A DNA stretch of 42,969 nucleotides from an uncultured Enterobacterales bacterium (GCA_937981905.1 CALJMY010000054.1:1-42969), one strand, 5' to 3'. Shown: positions 9,530-19,187, counted from the stretch's first letter. Program-made: numbers and translations. The notes: generated by a model not told the origin, from the letters alone.

Positions 9530-11188
9530 ATGGAACTCATACATAATTTTTTAACATTTTTAGATAGTTACCTTGGTAGTGCGGGATATTTCCCATTCCT
9601 ACTATTAGGTACAGGTCTATTTTTTACCCTGTATTTAGGGTTCCCACAAGTGAGATATTTTAAGCATGCATGGAATGTTGTCACTGGTAAATATGCCAAA
9701 AAAGACGAACAAGGTGATACAACTCACTTTCAAGCATTAGCCACAGCATTATCTGGTACTGTTGGTACTGGTAATATTGGTGGTGTTGCATTTGCTTTAT
9801 TTTTAGGTGGTCCAGCTGCTTTATTCTGGATGTGGGCAACAGCATTTTTTGGTATGACTACAAAGTTTGTTGAAGTAACGCTTTCTCACAAATATCGTGA
9901 CAAAGTTGAAGATGGTACCATGGCCGGTGGTCCAATGTATTACATGGACAAAGGGTTGAACATGAAATGGCTAGCAGTAATATTTGCTGTCGCTACGATT
10001 ATTTCATCATTTGGTACAGGTAATATGCCGCAAATCAACAGTATTACAGTTGGTTTGGAAGATACATTTGGTATTGAACCTATTCTAACGGGTGCTGTTC
10101 TTTCTGTATTCCTAGGGTTAGTTATTTTAGGCGGTATCTCGCGTATAGCTAAAGTAACATCAACCATTGTGCCTTTAATGTCTGTTATTTACATGGTTGG
10201 TGCGGTTGCTGTAATTTTATATAATATCGATAATCTTATTCCTTCATTCTTATCTGTTTTTGAATCTGCATTTACTGGTTCAGCAGCCGTTGGTGGTTTC
10301 TTAGGGGCGAGTTTTGCTTATTCATTTAACCGTGGTGTAAACCGTGGTTTATTTTCAAATGAAGCTGGGCAAGGTAGTGCGCCAATAGCTCATGCATCTG
10401 CTAAAACAAGTGAACCAGTTGCTGAAGGTATGGTATCTATATTAGAACCATTTATTGATACTATTATTATTTGTACACTTACTGGTATGGTTATTTTAAC
10501 GTCGGGCGTCTGGAATCAAAAGTTTGATAATACGTTCCAACGTACTGATATGGTATATCTAACTGGCACTATTAGCGATAAAGTTGATGATGATAGAAAG
10601 CAACTTTATAAGTTAATCAATAAAGAAACGTCAGAAATTGCACCTTATAGCGGTACATTTGAAGTGATTAATGGTAAAGCAATAACAGGTGGTTTTACTT
10701 TACTTGCTGCACGATCGATTGCTGAGAATGTTCATTACAGTATTAATGACAAGCCATTTAACGGCTCGTTGAAGGTTGTTAATGGTGCGCTGGTAAATAA
10801 AGTTGTTGAGATCAATGGCAAGTCATTAGTCCATTCAGTCAAATTAACTACACTTGCATTCAAGCAGGGTTATTTCGGTGAATATGGCCAATATATTGTT
10901 TCTATTGGTTTATTGCTCTTTGCGTTTTCAACAGCTATCGCATGGTCATATTATGGTGATCGCGCGGTAACATATTTGTGGGGTAGTAAATGGGTAAGTA
11001 CTTATAGAGGTATTTATGTCGCAGGATTCTTTTGGGCTTCATTTGCTGATACGACATTAGTATGGACATTAGCAGCTGTGTCTATTGTATTGATGACTAT
11101 CCCCAATCTCGTTGGTATTCTGATGCTTGCTAAAGAAATGAAAGCATCGGTAAAAGATTACTGGACTAATTTCAAACCTAACGATTAA
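9530..11188 (+). CDS. Alanine/glycine:sodium symporter (AGCS family) with large insert
   Basis: Inner-membrane transporter expected to import alanine or glycine with sodium. The AGCS signatures are present: [21 protein letters not shown] near residue 70, [27 protein letters not shown], and [19 protein letters not shown] near residue 275. The protein has 552 residues whereas family members usually have about 450-500. The extra length is a hydrophilic stretch at about residues 330-440 between two membrane helices, which includes repeats of the type [12 protein letters not shown] and [18 protein letters not shown] lies eight bases before the ATG. It is monocistronic, between two terminators. Substrate is assigned by family only. 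Confidence 0.9.
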   Translation: MELIHNFLTFLDSYLGSAGYFPFLLLGTGLFFTLYLGFPQVRYFKHAWNVVTGKYAKKDEQGDTTHFQALATALSGTVGTGNIGGVAFALFLGGPAALFWMWATAFFGMTTKFVEVTLSHKYRDKVEDGTMAGGPMYYMDKGLNMKWLAVIFAVATIISSFGTGNMPQINSITVGLEDTFGIEPILTGAVLSVFLGLVILGGISRIAKVTSTIVPLMSVIYMVGAVAVILYNIDNLIPSFLSVFESAFTGSAAVGGFLGASFAYSFNRGVNRGLFSNEAGQGSAPIAHASAKTSEPVAEGMVSILEPFIDTIIICTLTGMVILTSGVWNQKFDNTFQRTDMVYLTGTISDKVDDDRKQLYKLINKETSEIAPYSGTFEVINGKAITGGFTLLAARSIAENVHYSINDKPFNGSLKVVNGALVNKVVEINGKSLVHSVKLTTLAFKQGYFGEYGQYIVSIGLLLFAFSTAIAWSYYGDRAVTYLWGSKWVSTYRGIYVAGFFWASFADTTLVWTLAAVSIVLMTIPNLVGILMLAKEMKASVKDYWTNFKPND

Positions 11189-11210
11189 TTTCAATTATTT
11201 ATATTCCTTG

Positions 11211-11244
11211 AGGCGTATGTAGATTTAATTACATACGCCTTTTA
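11211..11244 (+). terminator. Intrinsic terminator after the AGCS symporter gene
   Basis: Hairpin AGGCGTATGTA ... TACATACGCCT followed by TTTATTT. Confidence 0.85.
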
Positions 11245-11303
11245 TTTACATTCTTAATCCTCTCCGCTAAAATCCCTCTATAATTTCACTGAAAGAGTCG
11301 TTT

Positions 11304-11636
11304 ATGGCGATTATCAATTGTCCTTCGTGTAATGAACAAACATCTGATAAAGCTAAAGAATGTCCTAAATGTCAAAGTTCAACTGATTCAACTTTAGCAA
11401 CTAGTACTCAAAGTTCTTTAAAAGTTCAACGCATCAAATCAATACAATCTATTCAAGCACAAACAATGCTAGCATTATTATTAAGTATTGCTGGTTTTGT
11501 CTTTTATTATTGGGACGGTATTGAAGATCAATACATGCAACAATGGGTTGGAATGGGAACGATTATCGCTGGTTTAGTTTGGTACTTAATCAATCGAATT
11601 CGTATTAGTTATTTACATAGAAAATTCAAAAGATAG
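11304..11636 (+). CDS. Zinc-ribbon membrane protein
   Basis: A 110-residue protein with an N-terminal zinc ribbon (INCPSCNEQTSDKAKECPKCQ: two CxxC knuckles). A Ser/Thr-rich linker is followed by two hydrophobic segments at about residues 50-68 and 78-95 (TMLALLLSIAGFVFYYW, MGTIIAGLVWYLI). The C-terminus is basic (HRKFKR), suggesting it faces the cytoplasm. Such stand-alone zinc-ribbon proteins are common and mostly uncharacterised. It is followed eight bases later by yeaC, so the two are probably cotranscribed. Confidence 0.75.
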   Translation: MAIINCPSCNEQTSDKAKECPKCQSSTDSTLATSTQSSLKVQRIKSIQSIQAQTMLALLLSIAGFVFYYWDGIEDQYMQQWVGMGTIIAGLVWYLINRIRISYLHRKFKR

Positions 11637-11644
11637 AGAAATTA

Positions 11645-11917
11645 ATGCAAGTAGAACAATTAATTAATGCAATGTCACCACAAGTCTATCAAGTGCTTAA
11701 ACAAGCGGTAGAAATTGGAAAATGGCCCAATGGCGTTTCATTAACAGATGATCAAAAAGAACAAGCGACACAAGCAATGATGTTATATCAAGGTACGCAT
11801 CTTGAACAAACTGATCATATGAGCATTGGTAAAGGCGGCGTGATAAATCATCACAGTAAAGCTCAATTAAAAAATCAATTTAATACTGACGAGATTATGC
11901 GACAATCTGTAAAGTAG
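11645..11917 (+). CDS. yeaC: YeaC family protein (DUF1315)
   Basis: A 90-residue cytoplasmic protein resembling E. coli YeaC: LINAMSPQVYQVLKQAVEIG, KWPNG, LT..QKE.A...M..YQ, then a C-terminal KAQLKNQF. The family has no established function. In E. coli yeaC lies close to sppA and ansA, and here those genes are also neighbours (13.8-16.8 kb), so the local order is partly conserved. Spacing suggests an operon with the zinc-ribbon gene. Confidence 0.82.
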   Translation: MQVEQLINAMSPQVYQVLKQAVEIGKWPNGVSLTDDQKEQATQAMMLYQGTHLEQTDHMSIGKGGVINHHSKAQLKNQFNTDEIMRQSVK

Positions 11918-11953
11918 ACGTTATTTAATTGACCATCAGATCAGGACAATCAC

Positions 11954-13750
11954 ATTAGCACTTTTCAAGATATTTCAGCACTAAAAATAGCTATCGGGCA
12001 AAAACTAATGCTCGATATTCGCTATTTTAATCGTCTTGATGATAGTCCTCATAGTAATGATAACCAATTAGTTGGTTATCATAATGCTAATAATGAACCC
12101 GTATTAAAAGCCCCTCAAACGTCTTTAGAATCATCTGTTAGTAAGTTATTAGTCGATTATAATATTGGCGGTGTCATTTTATTTTCTGAAAATTTAGTCA
12201 ATAAGCAACAAATTGTAAAGTTAACTGCTGATATTCAAGAGGTAGCTACTTTTAGTTCAAGTGGTCAAAAACTCTTTATTTCTGTAGATCAAGAAGGTGG
12301 GCGCGTTGCACGATTACCTCGTGATGAGTTTCCTGCATTTACTGGAAATATGGCAATTGGTGCTCTCGCAAAAGATGTCTGTAAGCTTTCCTATGAAGTG
12401 GGTGAGGCAATTGGCCAACAAATATCTTCATTAGGTATTAATGTTAATCACGCACCAACCATTGACGTAAATTCAAATCCTAATAATCCTGTCATTAACG
12501 TTCGTGCATTTAGTGACTGCCCACGACGAGTTGCTGAACTTGGCTGCGGTATAGGGCAGGGAATGTTGTCCACTGGTATTATTCCAACATTTAAACACTT
12601 CCCTGGGCATGGTGATACAAACGTTGACAGTCACACAGGATTACCATTGGTTAATCACGATATTGCAACCGTATATAATGTAGATTTATTTCCGTTCATT
12701 AATGCGATTGAACAAGATTGTGCACCTATGATTATGACGGCTCATATTCAATATCCAGTGCTAGATGATTCAATGTTAGTGGGAAAAAATGGAGAGTCAT
12801 TCATACGTCCAGCCACACTATCTTATGATATTTTAACAACATTATTACGAAATGAATTACAGTATCAAGGTGTTGTGATTACCGATGCATTAGACATGGC
12901 TAGTATTAGCCACTATTTAACACCAACGCAAACGGTCATCGAAACATTTAAAGCAGGTAGTGATATTGCGTTAATGCCGTTTAAGATTCATAAACCAAAT
13001 GATATTGTCGCTTTTGATACTTTTTTTAATGATATTGTCCGAGAAGTTAGTAAAGATAGTGAGTTATGTGAAAAGGTAATTGAATCATATAACCGAATAT
13101 CATTATTGAAAAATAGATACCTCGCTAAACTAGATAAGCCAACCAATTATCATTGTGAAAGCATGACTAAGTCACATAAGGTGTTAGAGCAAACTATTGC
13201 TGAGCATTCTATTGTGATTCAAAATGAAAAAAGTCACTTAGACTTAAGTAAAATCAGAAAAATAGTCACTGTATTTAATACTAAAGAGCAGGGTGCTGCG
13301 CTGTCGAATCAATTAACGGTTCAATTTGACAGAACAATAAATGTTGAAAATTTTACATTTAATGATGATTTTAATGACGAATTAGATGCTAAAGAGGCAC
13401 TTAATACTTTGCTTGTTATTGGTATTGAAGATGTAAAAAGCTTAGTTGATATTGGCGGTGTTGATGATTTGGCCGCAACAGAGAATAAACCCACTCGTAA
13501 TATTAAAGAGTTGTTATTGTCTCGATTATCTCTACAAAAAAAACAAGGCGGACAGTCGGTTTTTATCTGCCTTAAAGCACCCTATGATTTAGAGCAATAT
13601 ATTGCACATGCAACCATCTCCTTAACGTCTTTTGATGGCAGTGTTTATCTTAATTCTCAACAAGAATGGGAAGGTCCCGCGTTTTCAGCGCTTGCCAAAA
13701 TCATCACACAACAGATTAAGCCGTGTGGCATTATGCCAATTAATAGCTGA
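11954..13750 (+). CDS. Glycoside hydrolase family 3 protein, NagZ-like, probable ATT start
   Basis: Predicted beta-N-acetylhexosaminidase acting on muropeptides or chitin-type sugars. The GH3 N-terminal barrel is clear: ISVDQEGGRVARLP, FTGNMAIGAL, INVNHAPTIDVNSNPNNPVI and the catalytic KHFPGHGDTNVDSH loop (NagZ-type His/Asp), then VVITDALDMASI. It is longer than NagZ (~340 residues) and keeps a C-terminal alpha/beta domain. The first ATG (12008) falls inside the conserved-looking stretch KIAIGQKLMLDIRYF. The frame is open back to 11933 with no ATG, GTG or TTG, but ATT at 11954 has AGGA seven bases upstream, giving 598 residues. A sequence error turning ATG into ATT is an alternative. It is convergent with ansA. 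Confidence 0.85.
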   Translation: MSTFQDISALKIAIGQKLMLDIRYFNRLDDSPHSNDNQLVGYHNANNEPVLKAPQTSLESSVSKLLVDYNIGGVILFSENLVNKQQIVKLTADIQEVATFSSSGQKLFISVDQEGGRVARLPRDEFPAFTGNMAIGALAKDVCKLSYEVGEAIGQQISSLGINVNHAPTIDVNSNPNNPVINVRAFSDCPRRVAELGCGIGQGMLSTGIIPTFKHFPGHGDTNVDSHTGLPLVNHDIATVYNVDLFPFINAIEQDCAPMIMTAHIQYPVLDDSMLVGKNGESFIRPATLSYDILTTLLRNELQYQGVVITDALDMASISHYLTPTQTVIETFKAGSDIALMPFKIHKPNDIVAFDTFFNDIVREVSKDSELCEKVIESYNRISLLKNRYLAKLDKPTNYHCESMTKSHKVLEQTIAEHSIVIQNEKSHLDLSKIRKIVTVFNTKEQGAALSNQLTVQFDRTINVENFTFNDDFNDELDAKEALNTLLVIGIEDVKSLVDIGGVDDLAATENKPTRNIKELLLSRLSLQKKQGGQSVFICLKAPYDLEQYIAHATISLTSFDGSVYLNSQQEWEGPAFSALAKIITQQIKPCGIMPINS

Positions 13751-13781
13751 TACTTGTCATTCGCTTAAAGTGAAGAGCTAT

Positions 13782-14828
13782 TTAAAGCGATAGCTCTCCT
13801 GCGATATTTTTTTGCATCAATTGTTTGATTATCTCCAACTCAGTATAGTTACTAAGCACCCAATGTAATTTAGTTAGCGCTGCTTCAATAGTCATATCAA
13901 GTCCACTTATTACACCAATCTGATTAAGTGAAGACCCAGTAGCATATCCGGTCATGTTCACTTTACCTCGGTGGCATTGACTCAAATTAATAACAACTAT
14001 TCCTGAATTTACGGCTGTTGCTATTACACTAAGTAATGCTGAGTCTTGCGGCGCATTGCCAACACCATAGCTCATCATGATTAATGCTTTGACGGGTTGT
14101 TGAATAATATTTGTAACAACACTTGCACTAATTCCGGGATACAACATGACAACACCAATCTCTTGGCTAGTTATGTCAGCAACATTAAAAATAAAATCGG
14201 AAGAAATCTGTGAACAATCATCAATAATGTTAACTCCCTCGTGTAATTCAATGTTAATCCCTACATTAAGTAATGCTGGGAAATTTGGCGATTCAAACGC
14301 ACTAAAACCATCAGCATTGGCTTTAGTAGATCTATTACCGCGCAATAACTTGTTATTAAAAAATAACGTCACTTCTGCAATGGGGTAAAAAGCTGCTATG
14401 TATAGTGCATTTTGTAAATTAGATTGACCATCTGATCTGAGTTGAGAAAAGGGGATTTGAGACCCTGTTACAATTACTGGTTTGGTTAATCCTTGTAACA
14501 TAAATGACAGAGCCGAGGCTGTATAAGCCATGGTGTCTGTACCGTGTAAAATAACAAAACCATCATAATCGTCATAACGACATTTAATATCTTGCGCTAT
14601 TATTTGCCAATCACTAGGTTTCATATCTGATGAGTCGATTAATGGTGAATACTCATTAATCGTATAATCGGGCATTTCCTCACGGCTAAATTCTGGAGAG
14701 TTCTCCAGACAATGTGTTAAAAAACCAATTTCAGGGATAAAACCATTAGGTGATGATGTCATACCAATGGTTCCACCGGTATAAGCAATATAGATACGTT
14801 TTTGAGGCATGTTTATAGTTGTAGTCAA
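13782..14828 (-). CDS. ansA: L-asparaginase I, cytoplasmic
   Basis: Hydrolyses asparagine to aspartate and ammonia. The two catalytic threonine motifs are visible: IAYTGGTIGM near the N-terminus and LHGTDTMAYTAS around residue 95. There is no signal peptide, which fits the cytoplasmic type I enzyme. Length 348 is slightly above the usual ~335. A TTG start at 14828 has GGAG about six bases upstream; the ATG six codons later is too far from any ribosome site, so TTG is preferred. It lies downstream of sppA on the same strand, an order also found in E. coli, though a possible hairpin separates them. Confidence 0.93.
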   Translation of the reverse strand: MTTTINMPQKRIYIAYTGGTIGMTSSPNGFIPEIGFLTHCLENSPEFSREEMPDYTINEYSPLIDSSDMKPSDWQIIAQDIKCRYDDYDGFVILHGTDTMAYTASALSFMLQGLTKPVIVTGSQIPFSQLRSDGQSNLQNALYIAAFYPIAEVTLFFNNKLLRGNRSTKANADGFSAFESPNFPALLNVGINIELHEGVNIIDDCSQISSDFIFNVADITSQEIGVVMLYPGISASVVTNIIQQPVKALIMMSYGVGNAPQDSALLSVIATAVNSGIVVINLSQCHRGKVNMTGYATGSSLNQIGVISGLDMTIEAALTKLHWVLSNYTELEIIKQLMQKNIAGELSL

Positions 14829-14930
14829 AATAACTCCGTCTTGTAAATAAGCAATTTACAGGGCTGGCCTTTTATCAATAAGTATTTAGTAGAAAGGTTT
14901 TCTATTTAGAGATCAAAATATTTAACAAGA

Positions 14931-14958
14931 AACCTCAACCGAATATAACGGCCGAGGC
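14931..14958 (-). terminator. Possible weak terminator between sppA and ansA
   Basis: On the minus strand CCTCGGCCG pairs with CGGTTGAGG (one internal mismatch pair) and is followed by TTTCTTGTT. The T tract is poor, so partial read-through into ansA is plausible. Confidence 0.4.
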
Positions 14959-14972
14959 TCTTAAGAAAATTC

Positions 14973-16823
14973 CTATTTAGTACATTCCATACAGTATAGA
15001 TAAGCGTTTTGTGGATCGTCGAATTGATTAAAGATTGATAATTTTGCCTCTAACTCTCCAAATATTTTATTCATAATAGTTGGTTGTGTTGGTTCAATAC
15101 CAAGTGATTCAATAGCAACATTAAATACATCGCGGTAAAATTGCTCCATTGGCGTTAATGTTTTTTCAATAAGTTGAATTGAATATGTCTCTAAATCTGC
15201 TAACTTGGCCGCGGCTAAAACAGCATCATCAAAATTACCAAGTTGATCAACTAAGCCAAATTCAAATGCTTTTTGACCAGACCATACCCGTCCTTGGGCA
15301 ATTTGATCAACTTGGTCAATCGTCATGTCACGCGAGTCAGCAACTAAAGAGATAAATTGTCGATAGCCATATTCGATATGCGTTTGCATTAAGTCTTTAA
15401 AACCTTGTGGTAAGTCACGTGTAATACTTAATCCACCTAATTCATTTGTACCAACACCATCAGTATAAACACCAATACTCTCTAACGTATTTTCAAATGT
15501 GTTTATCATACCGAAAATACCAATAGAGCCAGTGATAGTGGTTGGTTGTGCAATGATTTTATCGCTACTTGCAGCAATCCAATAACCACCAGATGCCGCA
15601 ACGCTGCCCATTGAAGCAACAACAGGTTTACCTGCTTCTTGAAGTGCTAATACTTGAGTACGAATTTGTTCAGAAGCATAAGCACTACCACCACCTGAAT
15701 CTATACGTAAAATAACGGCTTTAATATTATCATTTAGACGTGCTTTTTGAAGTAACCGAGAAGTGCTAACACCACCAATGGTGCCACTAGGTTGATTTCC
15801 ATTTAAAATGGTTCCCTTAGCGACAATAACAGCAATATTGTGTGGTGTATTGTCAGTGTCAAAAGAAGGAATATTATTTCGATAGCTTAGATAATTATTA
15901 ATCCCAATTTTGTTGTAACTCATTTTATTTTTTGAAGGACCAACAACATTTACCAATTCATTAATAATATTCAAATCACTATCGATAACATCAACCAACC
16001 CTAAGTTTAATGAAGTTAATGCAAGATTACCCTCTGCTGATTTTAATGCGGCTAAGTAATCATCTACTGATAAATCTATTTGCTCTGGCGTTAATTCACG
16101 TTGCTGGGCGACATCGCTAACATAGGCACCCCATAAATCAGACAACCAAGCCATGTTAGCTGTTTTAGCGGCAGTTGACATGTCGTTACGTAAGTAAGGT
16201 TCAAGTGCGGATTTAAACGTACCAACGCGGAAAATATGAGAATTAATTTTTAACTTATCTAATAGACCTTTATGATATTGACGATAACGTGCATAACCTT
16301 CTAATGACACATTACCCTTGTGATTCATGAATATCTTATCGGCGTAACTTGCTAAATAATATTGTGCTTGGGAATAACTCCCACCAACAGCATAAACAAG
16401 TTTCTCGCTTTTTTTGAACTCTGTAATTGCTTGACCAATTTCTTGTAATTTAGCAAGTGAACCACCAGACATCGCACCAGAGTCGATGACTAACATTTTA
16501 ATATTTTCATCATCTTTTGCTAACTCAATAGCGTAAATTACATCGCTAACCAGTGTTTCTTGTTCTATCTTCTGGCCATAAACATCATTTGTGAGTTCAT
16601 CAATTGGATTTGTTGGTTGTTTTTGTTCAACTAAATTCCCTTGAATGTTTAACACTAACGCCGCTTGATCTGGTGAATTTACTCCTTGATCTCTAGTACT
16701 TGATATTAGCAATGCTAATAAAAGACCGAAGAAAATAATATTTAAGAATAATTTACGCGTGTTGTTAATTACTCGCCATACAAAAGCGATAAGTCTGATA
16801 AAAATATTAGGTTTGTCTGACAT
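14973..16823 (-). CDS. sppA: Signal peptide peptidase SppA, 67 kDa type
   Basis: Inner-membrane serine protease that degrades leftover signal peptides from the periplasmic side. One membrane anchor lies at about residues 24-41 (LFLNIIFFGLLLALLIS). Two tandem S49 domains follow. The Ser/Lys dyad can be placed at K204 (VGTFKSALEPYLR, first domain) and S407 (SMGSVAASGGYW, second domain), close to K209 and S409 of E. coli SppA. I choose the ATG at 16823, 616 residues; a TTG four codons earlier gives a less natural N-terminus. No residue key to activity appears missing. It is followed by ansA. Confidence 0.95.
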   Translation of the reverse strand: MSDKPNIFIRLIAFVWRVINNTRKLFLNIIFFGLLLALLISSTRDQGVNSPDQAALVLNIQGNLVEQKQPTNPIDELTNDVYGQKIEQETLVSDVIYAIELAKDDENIKMLVIDSGAMSGGSLAKLQEIGQAITEFKKSEKLVYAVGGSYSQAQYYLASYADKIFMNHKGNVSLEGYARYRQYHKGLLDKLKINSHIFRVGTFKSALEPYLRNDMSTAAKTANMAWLSDLWGAYVSDVAQQRELTPEQIDLSVDDYLAALKSAEGNLALTSLNLGLVDVIDSDLNIINELVNVVGPSKNKMSYNKIGINNYLSYRNNIPSFDTDNTPHNIAVIVAKGTILNGNQPSGTIGGVSTSRLLQKARLNDNIKAVILRIDSGGGSAYASEQIRTQVLALQEAGKPVVASMGSVAASGGYWIAASSDKIIAQPTTITGSIGIFGMINTFENTLESIGVYTDGVGTNELGGLSITRDLPQGFKDLMQTHIEYGYRQFISLVADSRDMTIDQVDQIAQGRVWSGQKAFEFGLVDQLGNFDDAVLAAAKLADLETYSIQLIEKTLTPMEQFYRDVFNVAIESLGIEPTQPTIMNKIFGELEAKLSIFNQFDDPQNAYLYCMECTK

Positions 16824-17016
16824 ATAATAATCCAAGATCCTGAGATTTAAATGTAAAATAATTCATGAGTTAGTTAATATAACAACTTAATTCATCGATT
16901 CTAGATAGAAATTGTAACAGTTTTTAGCAAACCAATCAGATATTTAAAAGCAATGTTTCTATAAACAAACCTTTAAGCTTATAATAGCTATCATCTAAAT
17001 CTAATAAATAACTTTT

Positions 17017-17691
17017 ATGATTAATTCGTCACCTTTAACTTTATCATCTATATTCAAACAAGCTTTTGAACTAACAAAAGGCAACTTTCTTGCGTTTTTG
17101 CCTATTCTTGTTCTTATATTATTAGCATTTAATCTTTTTTCTATACAATATTTATCAGATATAAATTTTGAAGAACCTGATTTTTTACTGCATCTACAAG
17201 ATAAAACATACCTAATTACTATTATTACCTTGCTTGCAACGCCTATTGAAGTCGGTTTAATGCTAATGGGCGTGAGGGCTGCTCGTGGCTTTTCTATTAA
17301 ATCAACTAATCTATTCGCTATCTTCCCTGACAGTGCGCGAATAGTTATTCTTGCTCTTTTTGCCTTTGTTGCCGTGCAAATTGGGATGGCTTTATTTATC
17401 TTACCCGGCCTATTTCTTTTGATGATGACGTCAATGGCACAGCCACTTATGTGTGATTTTAGATTATCAATGGTTGAAGCTGTAAAACGTTCTTGTATTA
17501 TTTGTTATGAGAATTTCGGGTTAGTTATTAACTTTTATATGATTCTTTTTGCAATTATTATCGCTTCATTTTTTACCTTTGGTATTGCATTAATTTTCAC
17601 TATTCCTTTTTATCTTAATGCTAAAGGGGTGTTGTATTGCCAATTATTTGATAAACAGTCAGAAAAAAATGACGAAGAATTAACACCTTAA
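17017..17691 (+). CDS. Multi-pass membrane protein, YciC-like architecture
   Basis: A 224-residue integral membrane protein with about five to six hydrophobic segments (FLAFLPILVLILLAFNLF near residue 25, then around 70, 110, 130, 160 and 190). It shows a pattern seen in YciC/UPF0259-type proteins: LTLSSIFKQAFELTKGN at the start, VQIGMALFILPGLFLLM in the middle, and A.KRS....Y.NF later. Function is not known for this group. The gene starts an apparent three-gene run with the Bax-like and DUF2987-like genes; 18 bp separate it from the next, with an AGGAG site in the gap. Confidence 0.7.
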   Translation: MINSSPLTLSSIFKQAFELTKGNFLAFLPILVLILLAFNLFSIQYLSDINFEEPDFLLHLQDKTYLITIITLLATPIEVGLMLMGVRAARGFSIKSTNLFAIFPDSARIVILALFAFVAVQIGMALFILPGLFLLMMTSMAQPLMCDFRLSMVEAVKRSCIICYENFGLVINFYMILFAIIIASFFTFGIALIFTIPFYLNAKGVLYCQLFDKQSEKNDEELTP

Positions 17692-17709
17692 GATATATTA
17701 GGAGTAATA

Positions 17710-18492
17710 ATGAAATATAGTTTTACTGGAAAAATCATTACTGGATTCGCCATATTAATTTTTGGTGTTGCATTTTTTATTTCTAATAACACGTCACAGA
17801 CAAATCCTGATAATGATCAAATTGTTGGAAAACAATCTTTACCATCTAAGGATGTTATTCCTGCATTTTCAGCGATGACTAATGTTGTTGAAAAGAAAAA
17901 AGCCTTTTTTGAATTTATTCGACCTGGTATCGTTAATGCTAATTGTAAAGTTGCCCTTGATCGTCAATATTTATTAGATCTCAAAGAAAATATTAATCTC
18001 GATTCAAAAGCACCACAACGCTATCTAACATTATTAATGCAATATAAAGTTAAAGCGACGGAGTTTAATCGTGAATCGATAACACAGTTGTTAACCCATG
18101 TAGATACGATTCCTCATGCATTAATTATGGTTCAAGCGGCAAATGAATCAAGTTGGGGGACATCACGTTTTGCAAGGTTAGGTTTAAACTTTTTTGGGCA
18201 GTGGTGTTTCAAAAAAGGATGTGGTTTAGTGCCTAACTCTCGTAATAAAGATGCAACCCATGAAGTTCAAGCGTTCAAAAGTGTTGATGAATCTATCGAC
18301 AGTTATCTAATGAATCTAAATACACATGCGGCGTATCGTCATTTACGCGATATCAGAGCGCAACTAAGAACTCATAATGAGACTGTTACTGCTGAAAAGC
18401 TTGCTCAAGGTCTTGTAAAGTATTCTGAGCGTGGCGACGATTATGTTTTAGAGTTATTGCAAATGTTACGACACAATAAGGCTTATTTATAA
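17710..18492 (+). CDS. Bax-like glucosaminidase domain protein
   Basis: Probable periplasmic peptidoglycan hydrolase. A signal anchor at about residues 8-26 (GKIITGFAILIFGVAFFI) is followed by a linker and a glucosaminidase domain at about residues 110-255. Key features are HALIMVQAANESSWGTSRFA, where the Glu in NES is the likely catalytic acid, and NFFGQWCFKKGCGLVP. E. coli Bax has the same layout and a similar size (~270 residues). AGGAG lies seven bases before the ATG. Its stop overlaps the start of the next gene (TAATG), indicating translational coupling. Confidence 0.85.
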   Translation: MKYSFTGKIITGFAILIFGVAFFISNNTSQTNPDNDQIVGKQSLPSKDVIPAFSAMTNVVEKKKAFFEFIRPGIVNANCKVALDRQYLLDLKENINLDSKAPQRYLTLLMQYKVKATEFNRESITQLLTHVDTIPHALIMVQAANESSWGTSRFARLGLNFFGQWCFKKGCGLVPNSRNKDATHEVQAFKSVDESIDSYLMNLNTHAAYRHLRDIRAQLRTHNETVTAEKLAQGLVKYSERGDDYVLELLQMLRHNKAYL

Positions 18493-19160
18493 TGTTATCC
18501 AAATTTTTGAAATTATTAATACCTGTATTAATAATTTCATCGCCAGTGAGTGCTAATACTCAAAAGAAAACATCATTTACTTATGCCGGACTTTATAAAA
18601 GTCTGAAGACATCAAAGCAGTCAGACTTCTCGCAATTGTCATTACATTTCTTATTGATAGAAAATAAAACTAATGAGCGATGTCCTACTAAAAAAGTGAC
18701 ACTTAGTGACGGAGAGTTAAATCAACAGGTTTTACTTAATGATCAGGGAGCATTGTTATTACCACTAAATAAAAATTTAAAAACAGATCACGCCGCAATT
18801 AGTTTTTTTACAGATGAAAAGATTAGCTGTCATCTATCTATGGAAATTTCTGTTGCAGATTTTGAATTAGATAAATTTAGTAAATCAAATATGATTTCTT
18901 GGTTTAATCAGTTTGAAGATATTTATTCTACGTTGGCAGGATGGCCTGGTCGATATTTTATGCCGAGTGTTAATGGCATTGCTATTCATACATCACAAAA
19001 AGATATTAATGTTGTAGTTGATAACCAAAACGTTAATCAACTAGCGACTGTTGATAATATATTATTACTAACGCGCGACATGATAAGTAACTTACCAAAT
19101 GATAGTGAATTAATTTTTAATCAGAAAATAAAGAAAGTATTACCAACGTTAGAAAAATAA
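18492..19160 (+). CDS. Exported protein, DUF2987-like
   Basis: A 222-residue protein with a cleavable signal peptide at residues 1-22 (FLKLLIPVLIISSPVSA, cut after SANA-type AxA near SAN). The mature part reads FTYAGLYKSLKTSKQSDFSQLSLHF and later contains a CP...C pair (C at RCPTKK and SCHLSM) that could form a disulfide. It resembles the DUF2987 family of marine Gammaproteobacteria; I am not certain of that match. Translation is coupled to the Bax-like gene through a TAATG overlap, so it may assist a cell-wall enzyme, which is inference from position only. Confidence 0.65.
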   Translation: MLSKFLKLLIPVLIISSPVSANTQKKTSFTYAGLYKSLKTSKQSDFSQLSLHFLLIENKTNERCPTKKVTLSDGELNQQVLLNDQGALLLPLNKNLKTDHAAISFFTDEKISCHLSMEISVADFELDKFSKSNMISWFNQFEDIYSTLAGWPGRYFMPSVNGIAIHTSQKDINVVVDNQNVNQLATVDNILLLTRDMISNLPNDSELIFNQKIKKVLPTLEK

Positions 19161-19163
19161 AAA

Positions 19164-19187
19164 CCAATTAAAATAATTTTTAATTGG
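19164..19187 (-). terminator. Terminator after ttcA
   Basis: Perfect stem CCAATTAAAA / TTTTAATTGG. On the minus strand it is followed by TTTTTATTTTT, so it best serves ttcA; on the plus strand the T tract is poor. Confidence 0.7.
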
